Positions 15,367-24,435 are shown, numbered from the stretch's first letter. The stretch is DNA of 37,463 nt from Bacteroidota bacterium (GCA_009786185.1 WQTS01000123.1:1-37463), one strand, 5' to 3'. Numbers and translations: made by a program. The notes: generated by a model from the letters alone, not told the origin.

Positions 15367-16587
15367 ATGGAAAAGAAAATTTTACTTTTTATCGCAAGCA
15401 TATTGTTAAGTATGGCAAGCGTCTTTGCAGAATTTGATATTACTTTATCCTCAAATCCACCCCAGGGTGGCTTTGTTTCGGGTGGTGGAAACTACACTCA
15501 TGGAGAAACAATAACCATATTTGCTATTCCCGATAGCCTTTGTTACACTTTTATAAATTGGTCTGAAGACGGTGTCATTGTTACTACTAGTCCATTTTAC
15601 ACATTTCCTGTAACTCAATCGCGCAATTTGGTTGCTAATTTTGTTGAGACGGGAGGATCTCACACCATTACAGTAATGGCAAATCCTGCTCATGCCGGTA
15701 CAATTCTTGGCACCGGTGCTTACTCTTGCGGAACAATTGTTACCATGTGTGTAACCCCATACGATGGTTACCAATTTATAAACTGGACAGAAAACGGCAT
15801 TGTGGTTTCTACCGACCATTGTTATACATTTCCGGTATTTTATCCTCGTAATTTAATTGCTAATTTTGCGCTTGCAACATACAATGTTACTGTAACAACA
15901 GAACCATCCGGATGCGGCGAAGTTACCGGAGGTGGAGCAAATCTTCCTTACGGAACAAGCGTTGCCCTATGCGCAACACCCAGCATTTGTTGTGATTTTT
16001 TATACTGGGCTGAAAATGGGGTTATAATTTCTGTTGATCATTGTTATGCATTTCCCGTAACCCGACATTGCAATTTAATTGCACATTTTGCAGTGAAAAC
16101 CTATGATGTTATTATTTCATCAAACCTACCGGAAGGAGGTACCATTTCCGGTGGCGGTAATAACATTCTTTGCGGAGATTCAACTTTCGTATGGGCAGTT
16201 CCTAATCCCGACTACGAATTTGTAAATTGGACAGAAGACGATATTGAAATTTCTAATACTGCTTTGCATGCGTTTCCCGTACTCCGATCGCACAATTTGG
16301 TTGCTAATTTCGAGAAATCAAAAACAATGGTTGCTGTTACTGAAACCATAGGAACCTCTGCTATCAAAATCTATCCTAATCCAACAAGTGGTGAGTTGAA
16401 AGTTGTGAGTAGTGAATTGAAAGTAGAAAACATTGAAATATACGATGCTTTTGGGAAAAAAGTAGGAGTAACTCGTGCAATTGCTCCTGAAACTGCTATA
16501 GATATTTCGCACTTATCGGCGGGAGTTTATTTTGTGAAAGTAATTACCGATGCCGGAGAGGTGGTTCAGAAAGTGGTGAAAGAATAG
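15367..16587 (+). CDS. Type IX-secreted protein with four InlB-like repeats
   Basis: A 406-residue secreted protein with a signal peptide (about 1-21, ending SVFAE). Four tandem repeats of about 75 residues follow, each with a G-GGG turn, a central FxNWTENG-type motif, a [HF]-x-[FY]-x-FPV segment and a closing NLVANF. This is the pattern of divergent InlB-B/bacterial surface repeats. Extra Cys pairs in the middle repeats could form disulphides. Residues ~335-406 (IKIYPNPTSGELKV .. LSAGVYFVKV) are a type IX secretion type A sorting domain, so the protein is exported through the Por machinery and processed or anchored. Ligand unknown. It is monocistronic and divergent from ettA. Confidence 0.88.
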   Translation: MEKKILLFIASILLSMASVFAEFDITLSSNPPQGGFVSGGGNYTHGETITIFAIPDSLCYTFINWSEDGVIVTTSPFYTFPVTQSRNLVANFVETGGSHTITVMANPAHAGTILGTGAYSCGTIVTMCVTPYDGYQFINWTENGIVVSTDHCYTFPVFYPRNLIANFALATYNVTVTTEPSGCGEVTGGGANLPYGTSVALCATPSICCDFLYWAENGVIISVDHCYAFPVTRHCNLIAHFAVKTYDVIISSNLPEGGTISGGGNNILCGDSTFVWAVPNPDYEFVNWTEDDIEISNTALHAFPVLRSHNLVANFEKSKTMVAVTETIGTSAIKIYPNPTSGELKVVSSELKVENIEIYDAFGKKVGVTRAIAPETAIDISHLSAGVYFVKVITDAGEVVQKVVKE

Positions 16588-16589
16588 CA

Positions 16590-19325
16590 TTACATTTTCC
16601 CCACCACAATTGTAGTAAACATTTCCGGCACAAGATATTGTTTCGCTAATGTTTGTATTGTTTGCGACGTAATGGCATGTATTGTGTCTATCATTTGCTG
16701 CATTTCATTTTCATTCAATTGAAAATCATTCCAATAAGCATATCTCTTTTGGTAAGAAACAGAACCATCCACTTCGCGAAGGAGTTCGCCCAACATATAT
16801 GTTTTCACTAACGACAGTTCTTCTTCGCTCACCAATTTGTTTTGCAGCAACATCATTTCATTAAAACACTCGTTAATAGCGGCTTTTGTTTTCTCTACTA
16901 CTACATCGGCTTCAATATAAAAAACAGATTCGTTTTCATAAAAGAGGCTGCTACAAAAAACGCCGTAGGTATAACCGTTCTCTTCACGAAGATTCTGCAT
17001 GAGACGCGAGCCAAAATAACCTCCATATAATGTACTTAATATCTCGAAGTTACGTCGGTCTTCATGGGTGTAACCTATACTTTTTTTGCATAGGATGAAA
17101 GAGGATTGCAGGGCGTTTTCGCGGGTTTCGATGATGAATTTTGAATTTTGAATTTGATATAAACTACCCCGTCCGGCTTCGCGGTCCACCCTTTCAAAAT
17201 TTGAAGGGGATTTTTCTCCTTTCTCCTTTCTCCTTTCTGCCTTCTGCATCATCTCATCACCGCATCGTCTTATCATCTCATCATCTAAGTTTCCTGTTGC
17301 AAAAATCCTAATATTATTTTCCGTAAATGTTTGCTGATGATATTGTTGTAATTGATCTATTGTTAATGCCTCAATGTGTTCTTTAGTTAAAATAGTTCCA
17401 ATTGGAGTTTCGGATGGAAACATTTCGGCAAACATGAGTTGCGAGGCACGATAGTTGAATTTCGCCGTGTTGTATTCTAAATCTTTAATTTTTGATTCTT
17501 TAAAACGTTGTAAATCATCGTTTTTAAAACACGGATTGAATATTGTTTCCCAAAGGATAGGCAACACTTTGTCTATATTTCTTTTTGGAATAATCCATTG
17601 AATGGCAATGCATTGAGTATGAATATGGGTTTTCCATGAAGTGCCATGGCAAGCTAAAAAGTCATCCATTTCGGTGGCAGACAATTTTGCATTACTTTCT
17701 TTTAGAAGCTGATAAGAAGCATGTGCCAAAAATTTTACCGGCTCATAAAGTGCACCTGCTTTCACTTTAGTGATAATATGGATCAAGTCTAAGTTGGGAT
17801 TTTGAAAAAGATAAAACGGGATTTCTTTTGAAATTATATGGTTTTGAGGAGTTTGTAACGAAATAGAAGTTATTTCATGAATAACAGGCGGCGTTTTTCG
17901 ATTAAGTTCAATTTTTTTGAGAAGCCCCAATTTCTTTCCTTCTTCTAACATCATATTGTAAGCGGCGCCAAACTCGTTGGGAATAATTCCGTCTAAAATA
18001 GCCTCGCGGATGGCATCTTTAATTATGCCTACTTCGCGGCAAGGCTGCAGCTGAAAAGCTTGCATAATCAGCTCACCATCAATGGGAGGCTGCCAATTGC
18101 GCAGGCGGTCTTTTTCTTCAATTTCTTTGAGCTTTACGCGCACGTTTGCAAAATTTTCCATGCAACGTTTTATCTTTTCCGGATTTTTTGAAGTAACATC
18201 GGCTTCGCAAAGCAACATGAGGTCGTCAACATCGTCGCCGGCATCAAACAGTAAGCGTCGTACGGCGGAATCGGTAATTTCGTCTTCTACTAAAGCTATA
18301 GGACGTAGATGCAGCGCTACCATTTTTTGAACATAGCGCATTTTTTCGTTGGTGGGCATTTTTAGATCATTGAAAATGCGTTTCACCATTTTAGAGCCAA
18401 TGTATTCGTGCCCGTGGAACGACCACCCCACTTTTTCATCGTATTTTTTTGTAACCGGCTTGGCAATATCGTGCAACAAGGCACCCCATAACAACCATAG
18501 ATTTGGCGAAACCATCGCAATTTTATCTACCACTTGTAATGTGTGTAAGTAATTGTCTTTGTGTCCTTTTCCATCCATTATCTCTGCACCTTTTAGAGCG
18601 GATAATTCCGGAAGAAACTGCGCTAACAGTCCGGTTTCCTCACATAATTGAATGCCTACCGAAGGTTTTTTGGAGAGCAATATTTTATTAAACTCATCAA
18701 TAATCCTTTCTTTTGATATGATTTCTAAGCGATGCGCGTTGCGTTTTATAGCTGCCCATGTTTTTGGCTCAATAGTAAAACCCAATTGCGAGGCAAATCG
18801 CACGGCGCGCATCATACGTAATGGATCATCGGAAAAAGTAATGTCAGGATCTAACGGTGTGCGCAGAATTTTTGCCTGAAGATCGTCAAATCCGTTGAAC
18901 AGATCTACCAATTCGCCATTTTTTTCGCCGGAGATTCCGATTGCCATGGCATTTATTGTAAAATCGCGGCGCGAAAGATCATCCTCTAAGGTTCCGTTTT
19001 CCACAGTAGGTTTGCGGGAATTTCGGTCATAAGACTCTTTTCTTGCACCTACAAATTCAATAGCTGCGCCTTCAAAAACAAACTGCGCTGTACCAAAATT
19101 TTTAAAGACATTCACTTCCAACGTAGACGAAATCTCTTTGGCCACCGCTTGCGCTAATTCTATACCGCTTCCCAACACCAGAATATCAATATCTTTTGAA
19201 AAACGGTTTAAAAACAGGTCGCGCACCACGCCACCCACCGCAAAAGCAGCCAGCTTCTTTTCCTCTGCTACTTTTTTAACAATTTTATAGATAGGATGTT
19301 GTGAGTTTAAAATATCATTTTTCAT
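16590..19325 (-). CDS. Fusion of CCA-adding tRNA nucleotidyltransferase and inactive M16 peptidase-like protein
   Basis: One unbroken frame of 911 residues. Residues 1 to about 470 are a complete CCA-adding enzyme: GGVVRD (31-36), the metal-binding DID (45-47), the DDLSRRDFTINAMA block and an HD domain with LLHDIAKP (His285-Asp286). From about residue 472 (LNRKTPPVIHEI) the protein is a full-length M16B zinc-peptidase relative. It lacks the HxxEH zinc motif but keeps GSRLMQNLREENGYTYG (about 770-790), the mark of the non-catalytic partner subunit. At the join the minus strand reads AAAAAAA (17912-17918), and a shift of frame there meets TGA at once. About residues 680-730 are a low-complexity insertion. 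Last gene of the 24307-16590 unit, 14 bases after its neighbour. Confidence 0.85.
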   Translation of the reverse strand: MKNDILNSQHPIYKIVKKVAEEKKLAAFAVGGVVRDLFLNRFSKDIDILVLGSGIELAQAVAKEISSTLEVNVFKNFGTAQFVFEGAAIEFVGARKESYDRNSRKPTVENGTLEDDLSRRDFTINAMAIGISGEKNGELVDLFNGFDDLQAKILRTPLDPDITFSDDPLRMMRAVRFASQLGFTIEPKTWAAIKRNAHRLEIISKERIIDEFNKILLSKKPSVGIQLCEETGLLAQFLPELSALKGAEIMDGKGHKDNYLHTLQVVDKIAMVSPNLWLLWGALLHDIAKPVTKKYDEKVGWSFHGHEYIGSKMVKRIFNDLKMPTNEKMRYVQKMVALHLRPIALVEDEITDSAVRRLLFDAGDDVDDLMLLCEADVTSKNPEKIKRCMENFANVRVKLKEIEEKDRLRNWQPPIDGELIMQAFQLQPCREVGIIKDAIREAILDGIIPNEFGAAYNMMLEEGKKLGLLKKIELNRKTPPVIHEITSISLQTPQNHIISKEIPFYLFQNPNLDLIHIITKVKAGALYEPVKFLAHASYQLLKESNAKLSATEMDDFLACHGTSWKTHIHTQCIAIQWIIPKRNIDKVLPILWETIFNPCFKNDDLQRFKESKIKDLEYNTAKFNYRASQLMFAEMFPSETPIGTILTKEHIEALTIDQLQQYHQQTFTENNIRIFATGNLDDEMIRRCGDEMMQKAERRKEKGEKSPSNFERVDREAGRGSLYQIQNSKFIIETRENALQSSFILCKKSIGYTHEDRRNFEILSTLYGGYFGSRLMQNLREENGYTYGVFCSSLFYENESVFYIEADVVVEKTKAAINECFNEMMLLQNKLVSEEELSLVKTYMLGELLREVDGSVSYQKRYAYWNDFQLNENEMQQMIDTIHAITSQTIQTLAKQYLVPEMFTTIVVGKM

Positions 19326-19339
19326 CTTTCTCTATTCCA

Positions 19340-20293
19340 CTACCGAATCACCCAATTTACATTATAAACATCCGGCTGTTGGTTCTCTCCGAAAGCCACT
19401 CCTACCCTTCGCCAAGCGTTGATGCGTTGCGATTCCAAATCTATGCCATCTTGATATACTTTCATTACAAAATGCCAATCATCCAATACTTTATCTTTTA
19501 TTTCTTTGTATAACATTTGCGCCTCGCTGTAGCAATACGCGTCAGGATAGATATAACTCAAATATTCCCCCGCTTTTTGCGCTCCCGATGCGTCTTGCCC
19601 TGCTGCCCATGCACTTTTGGCATGCGCCAAGTAAATATTGCATAAATGATCTATATACTGTTGGTAAATACCTTCTGCTACAACCAAAGCTCTTGAATAA
19701 CAATCAGGAACAGCTTCCGGAATAGAGGTCAACAAATAAATGGCTTCTTCATATTTTTTTTGGTTTGCCAAACTTTGAGCTTTGTTAATAATGTTATCAC
19801 ATTGTGTTACATAATAATCAATAATTTTTTTCTTCCCGTTTTCTACAAACGCTCTTACTTGCGGAGCGTTGGCACTTATGTTTTTCACAGCTTCAATGTA
19901 AGCTTTTGTTTCATTGGTGCCTACGCCTTTGCAGCTAATGCTTGTGCTTGCAAAAATCTTTTGATCAAAATAGTCTCCAATGTAAAGCGTAACCTCCATG
20001 TTTTGGGCAATTTGCTGCGGAGGTCCCGGCACAATATCTTTCGTCATGAGCGCAGGAACCGCAGTGATAAAAAACCTGCCAAAACCCTCTTTTGCCGATA
20101 TGCCGTTAGCAGTGGCTATTTGTATTAATTTGTTGGATAACACAACTTTTGCAGCATCCGAAAGTCCGTCTATCTCTTCCGGAATCATCACAGACAATGC
20201 AATAGCAGAAGGCTCATTTTTAGTTTGTGCCTGTAACAAAGCAGGACATATGACCATGGCAACTATTGTTGCGAATATTATTACTTTTTTCAT
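19340..20293 (-). CDS. Secreted protein of unknown function, helical C-terminal half
   Basis: A 317-residue protein with a signal peptide (MKKVIIFATIVAMVICPALLQAQ). The first half (about 30-150) has alternating strands and helices and faintly recalls the LpoB/CsgG-type periplasmic fold. The second half (about 165-290) is helical with repeats such as NQKKYEEAIYLLTSIP, like a TPR-type scaffold. It ends NVNWVIR. It lies 36 bases after the DUF6175-like gene in the same transcription unit. I do not recognise a named family. A periplasmic or outer-membrane-associated role with the neighbours is inference. Confidence 0.75.
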   Translation of the reverse strand: MKKVIIFATIVAMVICPALLQAQTKNEPSAIALSVMIPEEIDGLSDAAKVVLSNKLIQIATANGISAKEGFGRFFITAVPALMTKDIVPGPPQQIAQNMEVTLYIGDYFDQKIFASTSISCKGVGTNETKAYIEAVKNISANAPQVRAFVENGKKKIIDYYVTQCDNIINKAQSLANQKKYEEAIYLLTSIPEAVPDCYSRALVVAEGIYQQYIDHLCNIYLAHAKSAWAAGQDASGAQKAGEYLSYIYPDAYCYSEAQMLYKEIKDKVLDDWHFVMKVYQDGIDLESQRINAWRRVGVAFGENQQPDVYNVNWVIR

Positions 20294-20329
20294 TTTTTCT
20301 ATTTTATTAGTTTATAAATGATTTGCATT

Positions 20330-21274
20330 TTATTTCTCGCCAATAACCAAAACTGCATTGCCCAATCCTCTGGTCATCACCTTGGAATTAATATTGTATT
20401 TTGTGCGCAAATGACGTGACAGTTCTCTTACAAAAAATTCGGTATCCATAGCTGCGCCGTTAGGTCTGAAAAGCGGAACTCTAACTTGTTCAAAATAGAT
20501 AAAATTATGCGAGCCGTCGGTCTTATTATACCTGCCGGATACGGTATTTTCAGCCATCCACTCATCAATAATTTCTGCCAACTCGTAACCGTTAAATTCG
20601 GTTTCCAAATCAATTCCCGAACCATCATCAAACACTCTGATGTCTATTCGCACTTCTCTTCCGTTGGTTAAGAGATCATCGAAATGGTTTTGTAAACGTG
20701 CGTTAAAATTATCAAGATGAGACAGTATCGCTTCTTCCAATAGCACCGGAATTTCGGTAGAGAAAGAAGGTGCACCCGTGCCTGTTGCGCCGGCAATCTG
20801 CTTATCGGTATAAGCATCTAATCCTTGTAAATTAAAAGTGATCGATTTTTTGGGACCTGTCGTGTTCACCGTCCATGTTAACTGTAAGATAATGTCGGCT
20901 TTAGCTATTCTCTTAAGCCTGTCTAACGGGCTTTCCGCCAACTCTGCTCCCGATTTGCTGGTCGTCATGTTATCTTCTGCCGCACGTTGCTCTATTGATT
21001 TTAGTGTTGACTCTAAATTTTTCAAGGGAAATCCTCTGTCTGCCATTAAATTATTGATGGTAGAGATCACCAATAACAAGTTGGCGTCCGTTTGCAATGC
21101 TTTTTTATAATCAGGAATTTTTTGGATGGTTCCCATGTTGTCGAAAGTCATCATATATCCATTTTGATTGCACCAAACATCGCTGGGCACTATCATAATG
21201 GTAGGTTTTTTTGCTTGTCCGAATGAAGTCATAGCCACAAGGAAAGCGCAAGTTAATAGTAATAATTTTCTCAT
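20330..21274 (-). CDS. DUF6175-like secreted protein
   Basis: A 314-residue protein with a signal peptide (1-19, TSFGQA). Conserved-looking blocks include PTIMIVPSDVWCNQNGYM, TTSKSGAELAESPLDRL, ADIILQLTWTVNTTGPKKS and LQGLDAYTDKQIAGATG. I recall this pattern as the DUF6175 family of Bacteroidales, whose function is unknown. The fold appears related to TolB-N/CsgG-type domains that build periplasmic or outer-membrane assemblies. The spacing of 36-38 bases to both neighbours shows an operon. Family name given from memory, so treat it as probable. Confidence 0.7.
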   Translation of the reverse strand: MRKLLLLTCAFLVAMTSFGQAKKPTIMIVPSDVWCNQNGYMMTFDNMGTIQKIPDYKKALQTDANLLLVISTINNLMADRGFPLKNLESTLKSIEQRAAEDNMTTSKSGAELAESPLDRLKRIAKADIILQLTWTVNTTGPKKSITFNLQGLDAYTDKQIAGATGTGAPSFSTEIPVLLEEAILSHLDNFNARLQNHFDDLLTNGREVRIDIRVFDDGSGIDLETEFNGYELAEIIDEWMAENTVSGRYNKTDGSHNFIYFEQVRVPLFRPNGAAMDTEFFVRELSRHLRTKYNINSKVMTRGLGNAVLVIGEK

Positions 21275-21312
21275 GTTTTGCGGTTTTAAAATGTTATTTT
21301 TGATTATTTTTT

Positions 21313-21825
21313 TTAAAATCCTGACGATAATTCTTTGATGATACCGGCAGTTTCAAGATCTTTTCTTAATTGATCTTTCGCCACGGAAATAATGGCGCTT
21401 ACTTTATATTCTTTTCCTACTTTTATTGTTTCTCTGGCACTATTTCCCGAGGCATTTATATATTTCAAATATTCACCGCCATCGCGAAAGAAGTGTCTAA
21501 AAAATTCAGCTTGCTCCTGCTCTACACCGGGATTTGCTATAGGTCTTTGAGCCTGGCGGCAAGCGTTAGAAGCGGGAAATCCTTTAAAAAGAATCCCATG
21601 CACTGCATTTTTCTTTGCCTGATCGAATGCCACGAACGGTTTTTTTGAATAACTCCATACTTTTACCACATAGGTTCCGGCAGTGCCAACGCCCGCGCAC
21701 TCAATTTCATAACGAAAAATGTGTGTATCCTTATCCGCCTTTTTCTTGGCTTTTTTATTTTGGGAAAAACCCGTTACAGTACATAAAGCAATGATAATTA
21801 GCAAAATAAATTTCATCTTTTTCAT
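21313..21825 (-). CDS. Small secreted protein of unknown function
   Basis: A 170-residue protein with a signal peptide (about 1-21, VTGFSQ) followed by a Lys-rich stretch (NKKAKKKADKD). The globular part contains IECAGVGTAGTYVVKVWSYSKKP and a Cys in SNACRQAQRP. Its Gly-Thr-Tyr strand pattern resembles LPP20/FlgT-like small periplasmic domains, but only weakly. It is fourth from the end of the six-gene unit and 34 bases after the 404-residue protein gene. No function can be claimed. Confidence 0.7.
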   Translation of the reverse strand: MKKMKFILLIIIALCTVTGFSQNKKAKKKADKDTHIFRYEIECAGVGTAGTYVVKVWSYSKKPFVAFDQAKKNAVHGILFKGFPASNACRQAQRPIANPGVEQEQAEFFRHFFRDGGEYLKYINASGNSARETIKVGKEYKVSAIISVAKDQLRKDLETAGIIKELSSGF

Positions 21826-21859
21826 AAGCCATAAGATTTTGTTTATAATTAATTTTTGT

Positions 21860-23074
21860 TTATTTGATTTCGCGTATCAACATACCGGGATAAAAATCGC
21901 TGCCGCTCACTTTTTTAAACTCAGTATAAGCAAGATGCGCTGTGGCAGATTTTTCTTCTGCTGCCATATAGCGGTTATCCCAAATTTTACCCACAGGCTT
22001 AATAACGCCCACTCTTTTGTATTGCGTTCTGCCATCTTTATCCATACTTTGCTCCAATACTTCAAATTTAGAACCTGAGGTAACGCCCTCTTTCATCCCA
22101 ATTTTAGCTTTAACAGTTTTAGCAACAGAAAATATCGGTGTTTTTACCCTAAATTCTTCATGCGTTCGCTGCAATTCCGCAATAGATTTGTCAATGGCTC
22201 GAGTGCAAACTTTACGAATCATTTGTTCGGGACTTTCTAAGTTTACGCCTTCTATAGAAGTTTTACCGCTATTTACCGATTGTTTACCAATGTATTTCAA
22301 TCTAAACAACTGATTATTATTCTCAAACGCTTTTTTCCTTTGAGGATCGGAATCGTTTTCCGTCATATAATATGATTGGTATAAAGTTCCCGCTACCTCA
22401 TCATTCCATTCCAAGCGGTACAAGTAGGAAGTTACCGTTACTTTAAAACCCTTAATCGTCGACACCAAATCACCAATGTCGTTACCCAAGCTCCTAAAAA
22501 CAGTGTCTTTTGCAACTTCACTTGCAACAGCGCCTACCAATTTAAAAATGTCTCCGGCAATTTTGGCGCCGGTGCTTTTGTCCACATATTTAATATCGTT
22601 AACAATTAAAAACGTATTTCCGATCAGCTCTTCGCCGGCATCTGCCAATTGCCCTACACCTCTTACCGTTTGCTTGGCAAGTTCCACGTCAAAATAAGTG
22701 GCGTCGTAATTTCCGCGCGAAGCGATCAGATGCATATCAAAATATCCGGTTTCGGGGTCTCGATCGAACCATTTTGACATCATTCTACGAGCCAATGCGT
22801 TTCTAACAATAAAATCATTAATATTATCTAATTTTTCTTGTTTCTTTTCATCAGAAGAGACTACTTTTACACTCAAATCATGATTGTTAAATTTTTCAGG
22901 AATAGGAATAGAGAAAAAAACTTCCGTAATATCTTTATGAAACTTTTGCGAAGGATGCGCTATCAACATGGAGTAAAGCGAACTACGTCTGTAATTCGAC
23001 GTTTCCTCCTGCAATTGGGCGTAGGCGCTGAAAATGAAAGAAATTAGTAAAATTGTAATGATATATTTTTTCAT
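21860..23074 (-). CDS. Secreted protein of unknown function (404 residues)
   Basis: Signal peptide MKKYIITILLISFIFSAYAQ. Residues ~25-120 describe folding strands and a charged helix. The middle (about 130-215) contains long hydrophobic helices around KIAGDIFKLVGAVASEVAKD, which may be amphipathic or membrane-touching. The C-terminal ~100 residues (KTVKAKIGMKEGVTSGSKFEVLEQ .. YPGMLIREI) resemble the C-terminal SH3-like domain found in FlgT-type and related periplasmic proteins: a beta barrel around the phrase KEGVTSGSKFEVLE. Second gene of the unit, starting 27 bases after the WG-repeat gene. Not recognised as a named family. Confidence 0.72.
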   Translation of the reverse strand: MKKYIITILLISFIFSAYAQLQEETSNYRRSSLYSMLIAHPSQKFHKDITEVFFSIPIPEKFNNHDLSVKVVSSDEKKQEKLDNINDFIVRNALARRMMSKWFDRDPETGYFDMHLIASRGNYDATYFDVELAKQTVRGVGQLADAGEELIGNTFLIVNDIKYVDKSTGAKIAGDIFKLVGAVASEVAKDTVFRSLGNDIGDLVSTIKGFKVTVTSYLYRLEWNDEVAGTLYQSYYMTENDSDPQRKKAFENNNQLFRLKYIGKQSVNSGKTSIEGVNLESPEQMIRKVCTRAIDKSIAELQRTHEEFRVKTPIFSVAKTVKAKIGMKEGVTSGSKFEVLEQSMDKDGRTQYKRVGVIKPVGKIWDNRYMAAEEKSATAHLAYTEFKKVSGSDFYPGMLIREIK

Positions 23075-23101
23075 AATAACGTCATTTTTAAGTTAATTGG
23101 A

Positions 23102-24307
23102 TTAAAAATCCCACATATCTTCAGGTATTGTATCTTTCACCTTGTATTTATCTTGCGGACGGTTTTTATGCAGCAAATACTGTTTCACATGTCGCTTAGT
23201 GAGAGGTTTTTGTCCATACCGGGCATAAACATCAACTGCTTCCCGGTAGGAATCTGCAATAAGTGGTACTACGATATTGCCTTTTTTGTCTATGCTGCCC
23301 CATTTTCCATATCGATCTTTAACATAGGCTACGCCATTCTCAAAATAAGTGGTACCTGTATAATCTGTTTTCAAAACAGTTTCATTTTTTGCATTGATCC
23401 AGTTTACTTTTCCGTTTTCAAGAATGGCTGCCAAGCCTTCGTTAAAATCGAGTACTTGTTTATGTTTCAAGGGGATTATCTCTTCGCCTTGCATATTCAC
23501 CCATCCCCAAGAATCTCCGGATGAAACCAATATTAAATTTTCATCATTAAAATTTCGAATTGCATGATATTTTAAAGGTGTTATCAATTTGCCGTCATTA
23601 TTCATAATACCCCAATTACCGCTTTGTATGCCTCCTTCATTATCTTTTGCACCATCTTTGGTAACGATGATATATCCTTTATTTTTGGGAGAAATAATAA
23701 CATTCAAATACTCAAATCCTGTAATTTGTTCTCCTTTGGTATTAATAATCGCCCATTTTCCGTCTTTTTTTATGGCTGAACGTCCGTGGGCAAACCGGGC
23801 TATACAATGTTCGTAAATCGGTTCAACTATCTCATTTCCGGCTGTATTAATATAGCCGAAAAGAAATTTGTTTTTTTCTTTTACAACAACGGCAGCACAT
23901 CCATCTGAAAACGGATACGCATTTGCATACTTCAAAGGAATTATTTGATCTCCTTTGTTATTCACATATCCATATTTGTTTTTCAATTTTACCCACGCCA
24001 AGCCATCGGTGAAGCCATTTTGAATAGCCTCATATTTTATATCAATAACCGGATTTCCCTGTATATCAATATATCCCCATTTTTTCCCTTTTCTCACGCA
24101 CGCTATGTCATCTGAAAAATCGCCTGCGTAATCGAATTGTGGCTTAATGATAAACTCTCCGTTCACATTGGCGTAACCGTATTTACCTTTATTATTTGCT
24201 TTCGGAGCCAATTGCGCATAAATGGGCAAGCTTACAGCCCAGGCAAATAACACGAAGATTAAAGTAATTTTTTTGACCGAACTTATTTTTTCAAATAGTT
24301 TATTCAT
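23102..24307 (-). CDS. WG-repeat secreted protein
   Basis: 401 residues from ATG 24307. A TTG at 24325 would add six residues, but it lies within a few bases of the expected transcription start, so ATG is preferred. A signal peptide ends near PIYAQ. At least eight WG/YG repeats of about 45 residues follow (KYGYANVNGEFIIKPQFDYA, KWGYIDIQGNPVI, KYGYVNNKGDQIIPLKY and so on), a beta-rich repeat family of unknown function common in Bacteroidota. The tail is Lys/Pro-rich. It is the first gene of a unit that also contains four other secreted proteins and the CCA-M16 fusion. Confidence 0.88.
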   Translation of the reverse strand: MNKLFEKISSVKKITLIFVLFAWAVSLPIYAQLAPKANNKGKYGYANVNGEFIIKPQFDYAGDFSDDIACVRKGKKWGYIDIQGNPVIDIKYEAIQNGFTDGLAWVKLKNKYGYVNNKGDQIIPLKYANAYPFSDGCAAVVVKEKNKFLFGYINTAGNEIVEPIYEHCIARFAHGRSAIKKDGKWAIINTKGEQITGFEYLNVIISPKNKGYIIVTKDGAKDNEGGIQSGNWGIMNNDGKLITPLKYHAIRNFNDENLILVSSGDSWGWVNMQGEEIIPLKHKQVLDFNEGLAAILENGKVNWINAKNETVLKTDYTGTTYFENGVAYVKDRYGKWGSIDKKGNIVVPLIADSYREAVDVYARYGQKPLTKRHVKQYLLHKNRPQDKYKVKDTIPEDMWDF

Positions 24308-24333
24308 TTTCTTTTTGGTTAACAAATATCTTG

Positions 24334-24341
24334 CAAAAATA
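24334..24341 (-). promoter_or_regulatory. -7 box for the WG-repeat operon
   Basis: TATTTTTG on the minus strand, 26 bases before the ATG at 24307, followed by a short leader. It fits TAnnTTTG. This placement argues against the TTG start at 24325. Confidence 0.55.
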
Positions 24342-24409
24342 GAAAAAATATTACAGTGTAGTATTTTTGAGAAAAAAAAGGATAAGGCATAGTGGTATCA
24401 AAAAAAATA

Positions 24410-24417
24410 TATTTTTG
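24410..24417 (+). promoter_or_regulatory. -7 box for tRNA-Gln
   Basis: TATTTTTG followed by a GC-rich CCGCC stretch, 18 bases before the mature tRNA 5' end. Matches TAnnTTTG. Confidence 0.6.
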
Positions 24418-24435
24418 CCGCCTCAAATGAACAAC

